From positions 1 to 17,046 of the forward strand of contig JALRIY010000025.1 in the NCBI GenBank assembly GCA_023255285.1: a stretch of 17,046 bases of DNA. Reading direction: 5' to 3'. The notes beneath the pieces were generated by a model. It searched no databases. It was not told where the DNA came from and worked only from the letters and a program-made list of their open reading frames with translations. Shown piece by piece: positions 6,599 through 14,667 of the stretch (its first letter is position 1; every line of letters begins with the position of its first letter). The stretch is from Algoriphagus sp. (GTDB lineage Bacteria; Bacteroidota; Bacteroidia; Cytophagales; Cyclobacteriaceae). A program made the position numbers and the translations under genes.

Positions 6599-8638
6599 TT
6601 ACTTGCTGGTTACCAATCCACTACGTTTTAATAGTGCATCTGGTTTTGGATCTCTCCCTCTAAATCGAGCATATAGGAGGGAAGGATGCTCACTACCGCC
6701 GGCAGATAGGATGTTTTTTTCGAAGGAAGTGGCCGTCGACGAATCAAAGATTCCTTTTTCTTGAAATAATTCAAAAGCATCTGCATCGAGAACTTCGGCC
6801 CATTTGTAGCTGTAATATCCTGAAGCATATCCTCCTTGAAAAATGTGGGAAAAACTGGTACTTATGCGTGTGTTTTCAACGCTTGGCAGTAGTTCAGTTC
6901 CGTTCAATACCTGCAATTCAAAGGTTTTGATATCGTGGATTTGACTTGGGTCTTGGCTATGGTAAGCCATATCTAATAAGGCAAAACTCAATTGGCGAAG
7001 TGTCAAGTAACCTTGCTGGAAATTAGCTGCTTTCTTGATTTTAGCTACTAAATCGCTGGGTATAGATTCTCCAGTTTGGTAATGCTGGGCAAATAGGTCC
7101 AAGCATTCTTTTTCGTAGCACCAATTTTCGAAAATTTGAGATGGGAGTTCTACAAAATCCCAGAATACGCTTGTTCCGGATAGGCTTTCGTATATTCCTC
7201 TAGCCAACATGCCGTGTAAGGCATGTCCAAATTCATGGAAGAGAGTGGTAACTTCGTTGAAAGTGAGTAGGCTAGGACTGGTTTTGGTCGGCTTGGTGAA
7301 ATTGCAAACAATGGAAACATGTGGTCGCTGATCGATTCCATGTTCCATATACTGTCCTTTGTAGGAAGTCATCCAAGCCCCATTTCTTTTTCCAGGTCTC
7401 GGGAAAAAGTCTGCGTAAAAAACGGATAGAAACTTATTGTCTCGGTCATACACCTCGTAGGCAGTCACCTCAGGGTGGTAGACTGGAATTTCTGGATTAG
7501 GGACAAAGCGAAGGCCAAATAAACGCGAAGCAGTTGCAAATACGCCTGAAATCACCTTTTCTAAACTGAAGTAAGGACGAAGTTCTTCTTCATCTAGTGC
7601 GTATTTTTCTTTTTTGAGTAATTCAGAATAGTAGGCGAAATCCCATTTTTCCAAAGTAGTCAACTGGTCTAATTTTTTAGCTAGGTCTGCAACTTCCTGC
7701 ACATCAAGTAATGCTTTGGGCTTGGCTTTTTCCAAAAGAGAATTTAAAAAGTCAAAAACTGTGACTGGACTTTTAGCCATGCGTTCCTCCAAAGTAAAGT
7801 GGGCATGGTTTTCATAGCCTAGAAGTTGGGCACGTCGGTGTCTTAAGGACACCAATTGTTTAATGATTTCTTGGTTGTCTAACTCATCTTCCTTGGCACA
7901 TTTGGTATTGAATGCAATAAATAATGCTTTTCTTAAGTTTCTGTTTTTAGCGTATGTCATCACCGGGATGTAGGAGGGGTAATCCAAGGAAAATGCCCAG
8001 CTACCCGCATGTCCCTTTTCTTCTGCAAGTTGTGCAGCAGCATCTAATGCCCCTTGAGGAAGGCCTTCAAGTTCATTTAAATTAGCTACCAAGTGTATAA
8101 ACTTATTGGTCTCAGCCAACACATGCTCTCCAAATTGAAGACTAAGCTGCGCCAATTCTTGGTCAATTTTCCGAAGCATATCTGCAGCTTCTTTTCCTAG
8201 CTTGGCACCATTGCGTAAAAAAGACTTGTAGGTTTTTTCTAAAAGTGTGGTTTGTTCAGGTGTTAAGGAAAGATGCTCTCGTTGCTCAAAAACTTTTGAA
8301 ATGCGTTGAAAAAGTTCTTGATCCAATAAAATATCATTGGAATGTGCAGTCAGAAGTGGAGAAATCTCTCTAGCAAGTCCTTGCAGTTCAGCATTTGTTT
8401 CTGCAGAATTGAGATTAAAAAATAAGGCAGATAAGACCCCTAACTGTTTGCCACTTTTTTCTAATGCTTCCACCGTATTTTCAAAGGTGGGCAAGGATTC
8501 CCGTTTGATTTCTTCAACTTCTCTTTTTGCCTCCTGGATTGCAGCGACAAAAGCGGGTTGAAAGTGTTCGTTTAAAATTGCTGGAAAAGGTGCTGTGTTG
8601 AAAGGGGTGTTAAACGAAGAAAGTAGGGGATTACTCAT
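6599..8638 (-). CDS. M3 family zinc oligopeptidase (oligopeptidase A/Dcp-like)
   Basis: 679 residues, the usual length for bacterial oligopeptidase A (PrlC) and dipeptidyl carboxypeptidase (Dcp). The zinc site is H468-E469-F-G-H472 with the third ligand E497 in FWDFVELPSQ, 29 residues after H468 as in the family. Also visible are ERMAKSP (285-291) and, near the C-terminus, the substrate-side loop GGYASGYYSYKWAEVL. The end of the protein (AGGSEHPSLLYARFRGRDP) resembles oligopeptidase A more than Dcp, but sequence alone does not settle endo- versus carboxydipeptidase activity. It lacks a signal peptide, so a cytoplasmic role in degrading peptides left by larger proteases is expected. It is the first gene of the block leading to the AI-2E family and TPR genes. 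The 146 bases upstream hold no clear promoter match. Confidence 0.93.
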   Translation of the reverse strand: MSNPLLSSFNTPFNTAPFPAILNEHFQPAFVAAIQEAKREVEEIKRESLPTFENTVEALEKSGKQLGVLSALFFNLNSAETNAELQGLAREISPLLTAHSNDILLDQELFQRISKVFEQREHLSLTPEQTTLLEKTYKSFLRNGAKLGKEAADMLRKIDQELAQLSLQFGEHVLAETNKFIHLVANLNELEGLPQGALDAAAQLAEEKGHAGSWAFSLDYPSYIPVMTYAKNRNLRKALFIAFNTKCAKEDELDNQEIIKQLVSLRHRRAQLLGYENHAHFTLEERMAKSPVTVFDFLNSLLEKAKPKALLDVQEVADLAKKLDQLTTLEKWDFAYYSELLKKEKYALDEEELRPYFSLEKVISGVFATASRLFGLRFVPNPEIPVYHPEVTAYEVYDRDNKFLSVFYADFFPRPGKRNGAWMTSYKGQYMEHGIDQRPHVSIVCNFTKPTKTSPSLLTFNEVTTLFHEFGHALHGMLARGIYESLSGTSVFWDFVELPSQIFENWCYEKECLDLFAQHYQTGESIPSDLVAKIKKAANFQQGYLTLRQLSFALLDMAYHSQDPSQIHDIKTFELQVLNGTELLPSVENTRISTSFSHIFQGGYASGYYSYKWAEVLDADAFELFQEKGIFDSSTATSFEKNILSAGGSEHPSLLYARFRGRDPKPDALLKRSGLVTSK

Positions 8639-8758
8639 GAAAGGATTTGTGGTGGTCGTGTTTTGGGGAATGCTGAATTATTTCCCGTAAAATTACCGAT
8701 TTGTAGTTGAATTAAACCTGAAATATAGGTCTATTTGATTAGTAGCTCCTATAAAAGT

Positions 8759-8782
8759 AAAGGCCAGGATCTCCTGGCCTTT
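8759..8782 (-). terminator. GC-rich terminator hairpin after the metalloprotease gene
   Basis: AAAGGCCAGG and CCTGGCCTTT form a perfect 10-bp stem with a four-base loop, two bases past the stop codon at 8785. On the minus strand it is followed by ACTTTTATA, a moderate U-tract. It marks the end of the 8785-14160 block and separates it from the M3 peptidase gene. Confidence 0.75.
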
Positions 8783-8784
8783 AA

Positions 8785-11193
8785 TTAATGGAAGTCACAA
8801 GTCATAGCTTCCATTCCGATAGGAGCTCCATCTGGTATGCTGAGAACCTGCTGAGGTGTCAATTCCTCTGGTAGGCTAAGGTAGGCTTCAATCTTTTGCT
8901 TCAAGTACTCTCGATGTGCTTGCATTAAGGTCGAGAATGAACCAGTTAAATTGCTTAGTTCAAGCAATTCTTTTCGTACCAAAGCCCGAACGGTTTGAGA
9001 TGCACCTGCATTCTTCGATAAGGCTATTAGATGGTCTACCAATTTGGCCTCGGTTACGAGTTTAATTTCGACACCAAGGCCTTTTGGCATGGAATTACTG
9101 AATACTTGTTTTCTCACTTTCTCCAAAACAGTCTCCAACCCTGGCAAGGATTTATCTTGAAGTTGTTGCAAATAAATTCGATTTGCTCTTCCAGCCTCAA
9201 AAAGAAAGGCGAAGGTAGCATCGACCACATTTTCTGCAGGGGCAATAGGGTCAAATACAGGCCCTGTTCTGGAAGTGAAAGTTTCTCGATTTTTCCCATA
9301 ACCATAAGGTCGCGGTGGAATTAAGGCCAAGATAGAAGCAGGGATTTCCAATTGTGAGGTACTTATGGACAAAAGTAAGGCATCTAAGGCCTCATGTTGA
9401 CTTTTTGCAGGAATCCATTGGTGATTAGGTTGGTTATCCCCTTTGATTTTGTAGGTATAATCTAGTCCTCCGACCAACTTGCTAGTTGCTTCCAACTGGT
9501 AGCGGTGCATCAGGTAGAGAGGTACAAATACCTCTTCGAGAAGGGCTTGTGGTTCACCGGATTTGATCGCGTTGAGTCCGAAGGTTTCCATTCGCTTTTG
9601 ACGCAAGTCCAACATCCGTTTAAGTTCTTCCGAGGCAGAAGCCCCATTGTCCCAAAGGTGTGATCGAGGATGCACTCCACTTGGATTTCTGGAATCGGAA
9701 TCGGTAATAAATTCATATCCTGCGGCATAGGTGGATTGCAGTAGTTTCTCTAAAAACTCTTCCTCCGTTTCGTTAGCGGCAGGTTGGCCATAGCCGTATG
9801 TAATAGCCAGCTTGTCCCATTCACCGATTTTTAAGTCATAAGCGTCTCCAAAATCTACATTTCCTTTTTCGTCGAGGCTGATTAAGGGGTAGGGATAATC
9901 CATCACGGAAGAGCGTCCGGTAGCTGAAGTGGCATAGCTATGTGCCAAACCAATGGTATGCCCGATTTCGTGAGCAGAAAGTTGCTTCAATCGATTCAAC
10001 GCAAATTCCATCAATTTGGGATCTGCCTCATTTCCTTCTTCAAAAGGCTGCAAAAGACCTTGTGCAATCAGGTAATCCTGTCTCACGCGCAAAGAACCCA
10101 AGGATACTTGTCCCTTTAGGATTTCTCCAGTTCGTGGATCACGGATACTGGAGCCATAGGACCATCCTCTAGTAGATCTATGTATCCATTGGATCACGTT
10201 GTAACGAACATCATTTAGGTCCATTCCCTCTGGCGCAAGTTCTACTCGAAATGCATTTTTGAATCCGGCAGCTTCAAAGGCCTGTGCCCACCAATTTCCT
10301 CCTTCAATCAACGCACTAGCTACGGGCTCGGGTGTACCTCGATCTAAATAATAGACAATAGGTTCCACCACTTCAGAAACTGCCGCCATAAGGTCTTTTT
10401 TCTCCAATCGGTGTCTAGAGATAAAACGCTTGACTAGGGGTTGATCTATAGGGGTCGTGTAATCCTGGTAGCTAATAAAAAAGTAACCTGCTCGAGGATC
10501 AAATTTCCGCGTAGCATAAAGAGGTGGTAACTCAATCAAGGAATGTCTCATTCGGACAGTCACTGCATCAGGACTAGGAGTTACCGAGCGCAAATTACCT
10601 CCTGCTCCAGTTCCAGTTAGGGTGATTGTAGCTTCAATTTCTGTATTTTTAGGAAAGTTTTTGGTAGTTGGGTAGTACAAGGTGGAGCGGCTAGCATCTA
10701 CTTTATAGTTTCCTTGTCGAGATCTGGCTAAGGTTTCACTGACTCCATGCACATCTTGAAAGAAAAAGTTAGTCCCATCTACCAAGAAGGTTGCCCCATC
10801 TGTTTTTATGATTTCAAAACCCCAAAGGGTTGATTCCGCAAAGGCATCTTGAATGGATTTGGCTTCGTAGGGGTTATTGGTGTAAGCACGGAAGTCGTAA
10901 TTCTTATGAACCATCGTGATTTTATTCCCTGCTTTTCGAAATTCTACTACCCGAGTATCCCCAAGCTTCCCTCTATCCAATCCGATATCGTTGGATCCAA
11001 TCCCTGCAGTCAAAGTATTTACATAGAGTAATTCTTGGTTGAGACTATTGATTTCCAAATAGATTTTTCCTTTTTCTTCGTCAAGGTAGAAGGGAATAAA
11101 CCCTTCCTTTTTAGTCATTTTTGTAAAATCTTGGGCATAGCTCCAGTTGTGCTGTACCAGGGCGAATAGGAGTAGAAGAGCAATTCTTTTCAT
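8785..11193 (-). CDS. Secreted zinc-dependent metalloprotease (DUF5117/DUF4953 family)
   Basis: 802 residues. A Sec signal peptide is visible (MKRIALLLLFALV, cleavage likely after SYA20), so the mature protein is exported. The N-terminal half (about 40-300) matches the DUF5117-type region as I remember it, with NTLTAGIGSNDIGLDRGKLG at 59-78. The catalytic part is metzincin-like: H408-E409-I-G-H412-T-I-G415-L-A-H418, with the Met-turn SSVMDYP (M431) and GEWDKLAITYGYG at 457-469. The C-terminal third (about 560-800) is helical and of unknown role. No type IX sorting domain is visible at the C-terminus, so the protein may stay in the periplasm or reach the surface another way. Substrate is unknown. 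It lies 63 bases after the HhH-barrel gene with no terminator between, so co-transcription is likely. Confidence 0.9.
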   Translation of the reverse strand: MKRIALLLLFALVQHNWSYAQDFTKMTKKEGFIPFYLDEEKGKIYLEINSLNQELLYVNTLTAGIGSNDIGLDRGKLGDTRVVEFRKAGNKITMVHKNYDFRAYTNNPYEAKSIQDAFAESTLWGFEIIKTDGATFLVDGTNFFFQDVHGVSETLARSRQGNYKVDASRSTLYYPTTKNFPKNTEIEATITLTGTGAGGNLRSVTPSPDAVTVRMRHSLIELPPLYATRKFDPRAGYFFISYQDYTTPIDQPLVKRFISRHRLEKKDLMAAVSEVVEPIVYYLDRGTPEPVASALIEGGNWWAQAFEAAGFKNAFRVELAPEGMDLNDVRYNVIQWIHRSTRGWSYGSSIRDPRTGEILKGQVSLGSLRVRQDYLIAQGLLQPFEEGNEADPKLMEFALNRLKQLSAHEIGHTIGLAHSYATSATGRSSVMDYPYPLISLDEKGNVDFGDAYDLKIGEWDKLAITYGYGQPAANETEEEFLEKLLQSTYAAGYEFITDSDSRNPSGVHPRSHLWDNGASASEELKRMLDLRQKRMETFGLNAIKSGEPQALLEEVFVPLYLMHRYQLEATSKLVGGLDYTYKIKGDNQPNHQWIPAKSQHEALDALLLSISTSQLEIPASILALIPPRPYGYGKNRETFTSRTGPVFDPIAPAENVVDATFAFLFEAGRANRIYLQQLQDKSLPGLETVLEKVRKQVFSNSMPKGLGVEIKLVTEAKLVDHLIALSKNAGASQTVRALVRKELLELSNLTGSFSTLMQAHREYLKQKIEAYLSLPEELTPQQVLSIPDGAPIGMEAMTCDFH

Positions 11194-11256
11194 GGACTGA
11201 TTTTTTTTGTCAATTTATTAAAAAGCTAGATTGGTATCCTACCGCTTGTGAAAAAA

Positions 11257-13344
11257 TTAATGAAGTGCGTACCGTAAAACCAAAACTGTATCAGTCTGTT
11301 TGGGTCCATGAATGGCTTGGGTGCCAGAACTAATGGATGTGCGATCGGCATAATATGTTTGGGCCCAACGAAAATAGGCAGTAAGTTTTGGATGGATTTG
11401 GTAGTGAACTAAGACGTATTGTCGGCTTCCAATTCCCGAGAAAGCTGGAATTGCAAATGTTCCAAAAGCATTTTGTTCGTAAGCATAGATCCGATTATCA
11501 AAGGATTCCGTATCAAAAAGTCCCAAGCTAGCTGTTACCTTCCAGCGAGGCTGCATGTACGAGAAACTTTGAACTAGCATCCATCCCTGGGATGGGATAT
11601 CCTTAATTTTGACTTGATTCCAAAACAGCTGAGACCGAAAGGAAAATTTGGTGGAGACATCTACTGCCAAACTAGCATGAGCTTGGCTTTTGAGGATATT
11701 TCTTACTTGATAGGTCTTGCTATTATCCTCTTCGTCATTCCAGTTCCGAAGTTTTTTTTCTTGTTTAAATTGTAGGATAACCCTACTGGTTTTATTGGGT
11801 TGATAACTCCATCGAGCCAGCCATTCTTGGCCTTTACTAGGTGTGTACACACGAAATTTTAGCCATGGAAATGAAAAAAAATCGAAATAGGCATTGAATT
11901 TAAGGTTGCTTGATGGTTTTAGTTGAAAACCAATATAGACTCCTTGTTCATTACTGGGTTGTGTACTTTCTGAAAAGGCAGTTGCATAGAAGCTATGGAA
12001 ATTTCTTGCATACTTTCTCCAAGCTAGGGATAAGTCAACAGATTTACTTAAGCTTCCTATTGCACCAATTACCGAGCCTGTTCCAGAACTACTTGATCGA
12101 GCTGTTTCTCCAAAAAACATTAAATTTTTCCAGGAATAATTTAAATAGATGCTAGCAACTCTATTCTTGATTCCGGAGAAATCAAAAGTGTTGTATCGCG
12201 TGGGTGAAGGAAGGAGGGGTAGGCTTAGTTGGGTAACTAACCCATTGACCCCTAGCGTCCATTTCGCGGTGCTGGGTTGGTAGTGGATATTACCTCCTAC
12301 ATTTGATTCTCGTACTTGGTTTTTTATGGAAAGTTCGCTTGGGGTACGGTGTAAACTAGACAGCGGAAGACTACTGATTTGAGGACCATCTAAGTCTAAA
12401 GAATCCTTTGGATTGGCTAGTCTTCCGTCTTTGTTTACTGAGGAAAGTAGAAGACTGTAATTCCAATTTCTCCAAGTTCGGCTAGCCCCTAATCCTCGAA
12501 AAAAACCCTGTTCTTGGCTTGCTGTATAGGGTATGATTCCTCGGCTGCTTCTTCTAACTGAAGTGATGGTTTCAGCTCCTTTTCCTAAACTAAAGCCAGC
12601 CCCAAATACCAAACCTTGACCGAAGCTTACTTGAAAATCTCCCAGAGTCAGGGTTTTCCATTTTTTTAAATTGTACCTAACCCAATGAAAAGAAGCGAAA
12701 TTAAACCCATAGCGATTGGTTTTTGGATCCCAAATTCCTGCCTCTCCCGCATCTTTTTCTAACATAAACCCTAGGCTATGCGCTTTGGGATATTGGTTTC
12801 TATAGCGAATAGCCCATTCATGTGGTCCACCTAGGTAGCTGTTTGCGCTTGTAGCGGTCGTGTCCTTGAAACGAAAACCCTCGCGAAGTTGCCAGGTTTT
12901 TCGGTGTCTGATTAGAACATTGGAAGTTCCTTCCACTTTTAGTCCTTCCAAAAAAGATTTCGTCGTTAATCTAGGAGTTTCTAGTGTCAAAAAAGGTAAA
13001 ATAAGTTGGATGGTAAGGCTATCCCAAGTTGGGAGGGATTGTAGTTCGTAAATGGAAACAAAAGGGCCGTTAAATTCTCGATACTCTAGTAACGCTTGTG
13101 CTTGAATTGGGGTAAGCAAATGTGTAGCTATTAATTCTTCCATAGTTACAGTATTGATTTCCAATGGTTTTTGATACAATTCCAGTAACTGTTCGTACAA
13201 GGATTCGTATTCCAACTCTTCTTCCTGGAATGGGAATAGTTGCTCTATCACATGTTGGATATCTTGAATTCTTCCTGATTTATTTTGAGCGTATAGGGCA
13301 TGACAAAGCGTCCAAAACACTAGCAGCGCGATTATTTTCTTCAT
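11257..13344 (-). CDS. Helix-hairpin-helix domain protein with predicted outer-membrane beta-barrel
   Basis: 695 residues. There is a signal peptide (cleavage near LYA19-Q20). Residues 57-121 align with a ComEA-like double helix-hairpin-helix: LEINTVTMEELIATH, then EYREFNGPFVSIYELQSLP, then LILPFLTL. However, the two hairpin turns read LLT (76-78) and TWD (106-108) instead of the Gly-x-Gly that contacts the DNA backbone. The remaining ~560 residues alternate polar and hydrophobic or aromatic residues, with many Tyr/Trp/Phe and N/G-rich turns (for example WVRYNLKKWKTLTLGDFQVS). They end in VLVLRYALH, typical of an outer-membrane beta-barrel. Function is unknown. Labels such as 'ComEA-like DNA-binding protein' would rest only on the HhH region. 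It starts three bases after the PorV/PorQ-like gene, so the two are almost certainly translated together. Confidence 0.82.
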   Translation of the reverse strand: MKKIIALLVFWTLCHALYAQNKSGRIQDIQHVIEQLFPFQEEELEYESLYEQLLELYQKPLEINTVTMEELIATHLLTPIQAQALLEYREFNGPFVSIYELQSLPTWDSLTIQLILPFLTLETPRLTTKSFLEGLKVEGTSNVLIRHRKTWQLREGFRFKDTTATSANSYLGGPHEWAIRYRNQYPKAHSLGFMLEKDAGEAGIWDPKTNRYGFNFASFHWVRYNLKKWKTLTLGDFQVSFGQGLVFGAGFSLGKGAETITSVRRSSRGIIPYTASQEQGFFRGLGASRTWRNWNYSLLLSSVNKDGRLANPKDSLDLDGPQISSLPLSSLHRTPSELSIKNQVRESNVGGNIHYQPSTAKWTLGVNGLVTQLSLPLLPSPTRYNTFDFSGIKNRVASIYLNYSWKNLMFFGETARSSSSGTGSVIGAIGSLSKSVDLSLAWRKYARNFHSFYATAFSESTQPSNEQGVYIGFQLKPSSNLKFNAYFDFFSFPWLKFRVYTPSKGQEWLARWSYQPNKTSRVILQFKQEKKLRNWNDEEDNSKTYQVRNILKSQAHASLAVDVSTKFSFRSQLFWNQVKIKDIPSQGWMLVQSFSYMQPRWKVTASLGLFDTESFDNRIYAYEQNAFGTFAIPAFSGIGSRQYVLVHYQIHPKLTAYFRWAQTYYADRTSISSGTQAIHGPKQTDTVLVLRYALH

Positions 13345-13347
13345 GGG

Positions 13348-14160
13348 TTAGCGCTTTAAATGAAGACTGAGGTGGTGGGTGTTGCCTAAGGGAGAGGATT
13401 GACCTAGGGCATAATCGAGCCCAAAATTTTTTGTCTGCAATCCAATTCCAAAGTAAAGGGCGGTAGGATAGGAGTGTAGGCCTGTTCGTAGAAAGATCCA
13501 CCTTTCTAGTTGGTACTGTAGGCCAACTTTAAAAATTGGAGGGGACTGGACTTCTTTTTCTACTTCGCTATGGAGCTCCAAATTTTTGGCAGGTAAGTAG
13601 GTTGTTCCTACGGTGAGTATCGTAGGGATTTTAAGGGGGGATTCCTTGCTGAGGTTTGCTTGGTTGAGGTTAGTTAAGTGGGCGCCAAAGAAATATTTAG
13701 GATGGAGTTCAGTCAACCAGCCAAAAGAAAGTAGAAGTGCATTTCCCGTCCCAAATCCTTCGATATAGGTCTGTAGCCACTCAGCTTTTGCTCCTACATG
13801 CATTATTCCTTTGGAGGAAGCAATTCCGATTCCTAGGCGTTGTTGTTGGTAGGAATCACCTCCCTGTTTAGAAATACTAAATCCGAGATTTCCTATTGGG
13901 TTTTTGAGAACCACTGCAATCGAGTTTGTACTGAGTTCTTGGATACCATAGCGTTGGTCCAGAGCAATACCTATTACTGTGGTTTGAATTCTGGCCATGG
14001 CTCCCACATTATTAGATAGACTCCATGCATCTTGATGGAAAATTTTGACCGTTCCTAGCCCTTGACTTTTGGCTCCATAGGCTTGCGTGGAAAGGTCTGA
14101 TTGGGCAACTGACTTGAAAAAAAATGCGAGCCAGAAGCAAAAAATTAGGTTCAGCTTCAT
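13348..14160 (-). CDS. PorV/PorQ-like outer-membrane beta-barrel protein
   Basis: 270 residues with a signal peptide (hydrophobic to KSVA19, then QSDLST). The mature start AYGAKSQGLGTVKIFHQDAW followed by SLSNNVGAMA resembles the opening of PorV/PorQ and FadL-like barrels, where a G-A-x-S-x-G-L-G stretch is followed by an Asp-Ala-x-x-x-x-x-N-Asn/Pro motif. The rest is alternating beta-strand pattern with glycine-rich turns, ending LGNTHHLSLHLKR. PorV and PorQ are type IX secretion components, but this protein is not clearly either, and the family contains many members of unknown role. It is first in an envelope cluster with the HhH-barrel protein (three-base gap) and a secreted metzincin. I infer an outer-membrane partner or assembly role for the HhH-barrel protein. 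Confidence 0.72.
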   Translation of the reverse strand: MKLNLIFCFWLAFFFKSVAQSDLSTQAYGAKSQGLGTVKIFHQDAWSLSNNVGAMARIQTTVIGIALDQRYGIQELSTNSIAVVLKNPIGNLGFSISKQGGDSYQQQRLGIGIASSKGIMHVGAKAEWLQTYIEGFGTGNALLLSFGWLTELHPKYFFGAHLTNLNQANLSKESPLKIPTILTVGTTYLPAKNLELHSEVEKEVQSPPIFKVGLQYQLERWIFLRTGLHSYPTALYFGIGLQTKNFGLDYALGQSSPLGNTHHLSLHLKR

Positions 14161-14174
14161 TTAAAAAAGATTAA

Positions 14175-14219
14175 AAAGTATACTTTAAATATACCTTTTT
14201 TTTCAACACTTCCTACAAA
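14175..14219 (-). promoter_or_regulatory. AT-rich palindromic promoter zone of the envelope cluster
   Basis: A perfect 12-bp palindrome, AAAGTATACTTT, lies at 14175-14186, 15 bases before the ATG of the PorV/PorQ-like gene. Read on the minus strand, TTG (14206-14204) is followed after 21 bases by TATACTTT (14182-14175), a loose promoter match. A second option is TTTG (14219-14216) with TATATTTA (14193-14186) at 22 bases. The exact start cannot be chosen from sequence. Confidence 0.35.
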
Positions 14220-14376
14220 AATCAATCCTCTTTAATTGAGTTTGTGGTTAGCTTGTTTTGCGTATTTCAAATTTTCATTTTTTAAAAATTTAGGAAGAAA
14301 AAGAGCGACAAAAAGTGCTTCATTTTAATTTAAATCCATACCGAATAAAATTTTGAAAATTTTTCGCAATCGATTG

Positions 14377-14407
14377 TTTGAAGAGAAAAAAACATTTTCT
14401 ATTTTTC
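14377..14407 (+). promoter_or_regulatory. Predicted promoter of the candidate small RNA
   Basis: TTTG (14377-14380), a 19-base spacer and TATTTTTC (14400-14407). This matches TTTG-N19-TANNTTTG at every fixed base except the last. The predicted start is near 14413, just ahead of a hairpin and about 85 bases before a strong terminator. Confidence 0.5.
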
Positions 14408-14412
14408 GGAGG

Positions 14413-14498
14413 TATTCATGAATTGAATATCTACAATAGGTTTAATAGGTTTGAGAGCAGGAAAAGGTCGGAATTATATTTCGGCCTTTTTTATTTTT
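14413..14498 (+). ncRNA. Candidate small RNA (~85 nt)
   Basis: Not a known family; this is inferred from signal arrangement. In order: a promoter match ending at 14407; a 5' hairpin of TATTCA (14413-14418) with TGAATA (14424-14429) and a five-base loop; an open stretch containing the exact tandem repeat AATAGGTTT AATAGGTTT (14435-14452); and a terminator hairpin with U-tract to about 14498. No plus-strand gene lies upstream for nearly 10 kb, so the terminator needs some local transcript to act on. GGAGG at 14408-14412, followed by ATG-AAT-TGA, gives only a two-codon frame, so a protein product is unlikely. The open repeat could be the target-pairing region. It could instead be a stand-alone terminator blocking antisense read-through. 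Confidence 0.4.
14435..14452 (+). repeat. Exact tandem 9-base duplication
   Basis: AATAGGTTT occurs twice head to tail with no gap, between the 5' hairpin and the terminator of the candidate small RNA. Two copies are too few to show a repeat family. Position in the unpaired part makes it a plausible binding site. Confidence 0.75.
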
Positions 14499-14500
14499 TT
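14462..14500 (+). terminator. Rho-independent terminator without an upstream gene
   Basis: AAAAGGTCGGAA (14462-14473) pairs with the stretch 14479-14490 (TTTCGGCCTTTT) in a 12-bp stem containing two G-U pairs, with a five-base loop. Further T residues follow to about 14500. It is oriented to end plus-strand transcripts. Confidence 0.8.
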
Positions 14501-14625
14501 CTGTCAAATTCCTATTTGATTTTTCTACTGTCTCGTGTAGCTTTCTTTCAGTTTGTAAATAGCCATTAAAATGCCAATATTCGTCGTATTCAGAATACTG
14601 CTCCAGTTTTTTTCATTCAGAGGGA

Positions 14626-14655
14626 TTTATTTTGAGATTTCCCTATATAGTTTCG
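14626..14655 (+). promoter_or_regulatory. Possible promoter of the NUDIX gene
   Basis: TAGTTTCG (14648-14655) is one mismatch from TANNTTTG and lies 18 bases after TTTA (14626-14629). It would start transcription only a few bases before the ATG at 14668 and downstream of the in-frame TTG at 14632, which supports the ATG as the start. The match is weak. Confidence 0.35.
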
Positions 14656-14667
14656 ATACACCATTTT

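Larger units (their letters stand above)
14161..14667. other. 507-base intergenic region with a candidate small RNA
   Basis: Very AT-rich. The left part (14161-14220) holds the likely promoter zone of the minus-strand envelope cluster. Positions 14221-14376 show nothing I can name. Positions 14377-14500 carry a predicted plus-strand promoter, a hairpin, a tandem repeat and a terminator. Right of that is a small extra hairpin, TCAAAT with ATTTGA at 14504-14519 followed by TTTTTC, which could be a back-up terminator. The last ~150 bases lead into the NUDIX gene. A plus-strand reading frame from TTG at 14378 runs straight through the terminator and has no recognisable product, so I do not call it. 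Confidence 0.55.

Noticed and set aside
11257..13344. Competence DNA-uptake system based on the ComEA-like domain
   Set aside because: The glycines of both hairpins are missing, and no other competence gene lies nearby.
14378..14569. 63-codon plus-strand frame starting at TTG (MKRKKHF...)
   Set aside because: It runs through a strong terminator hairpin and U-tract, and its composition just reflects AT-rich DNA.
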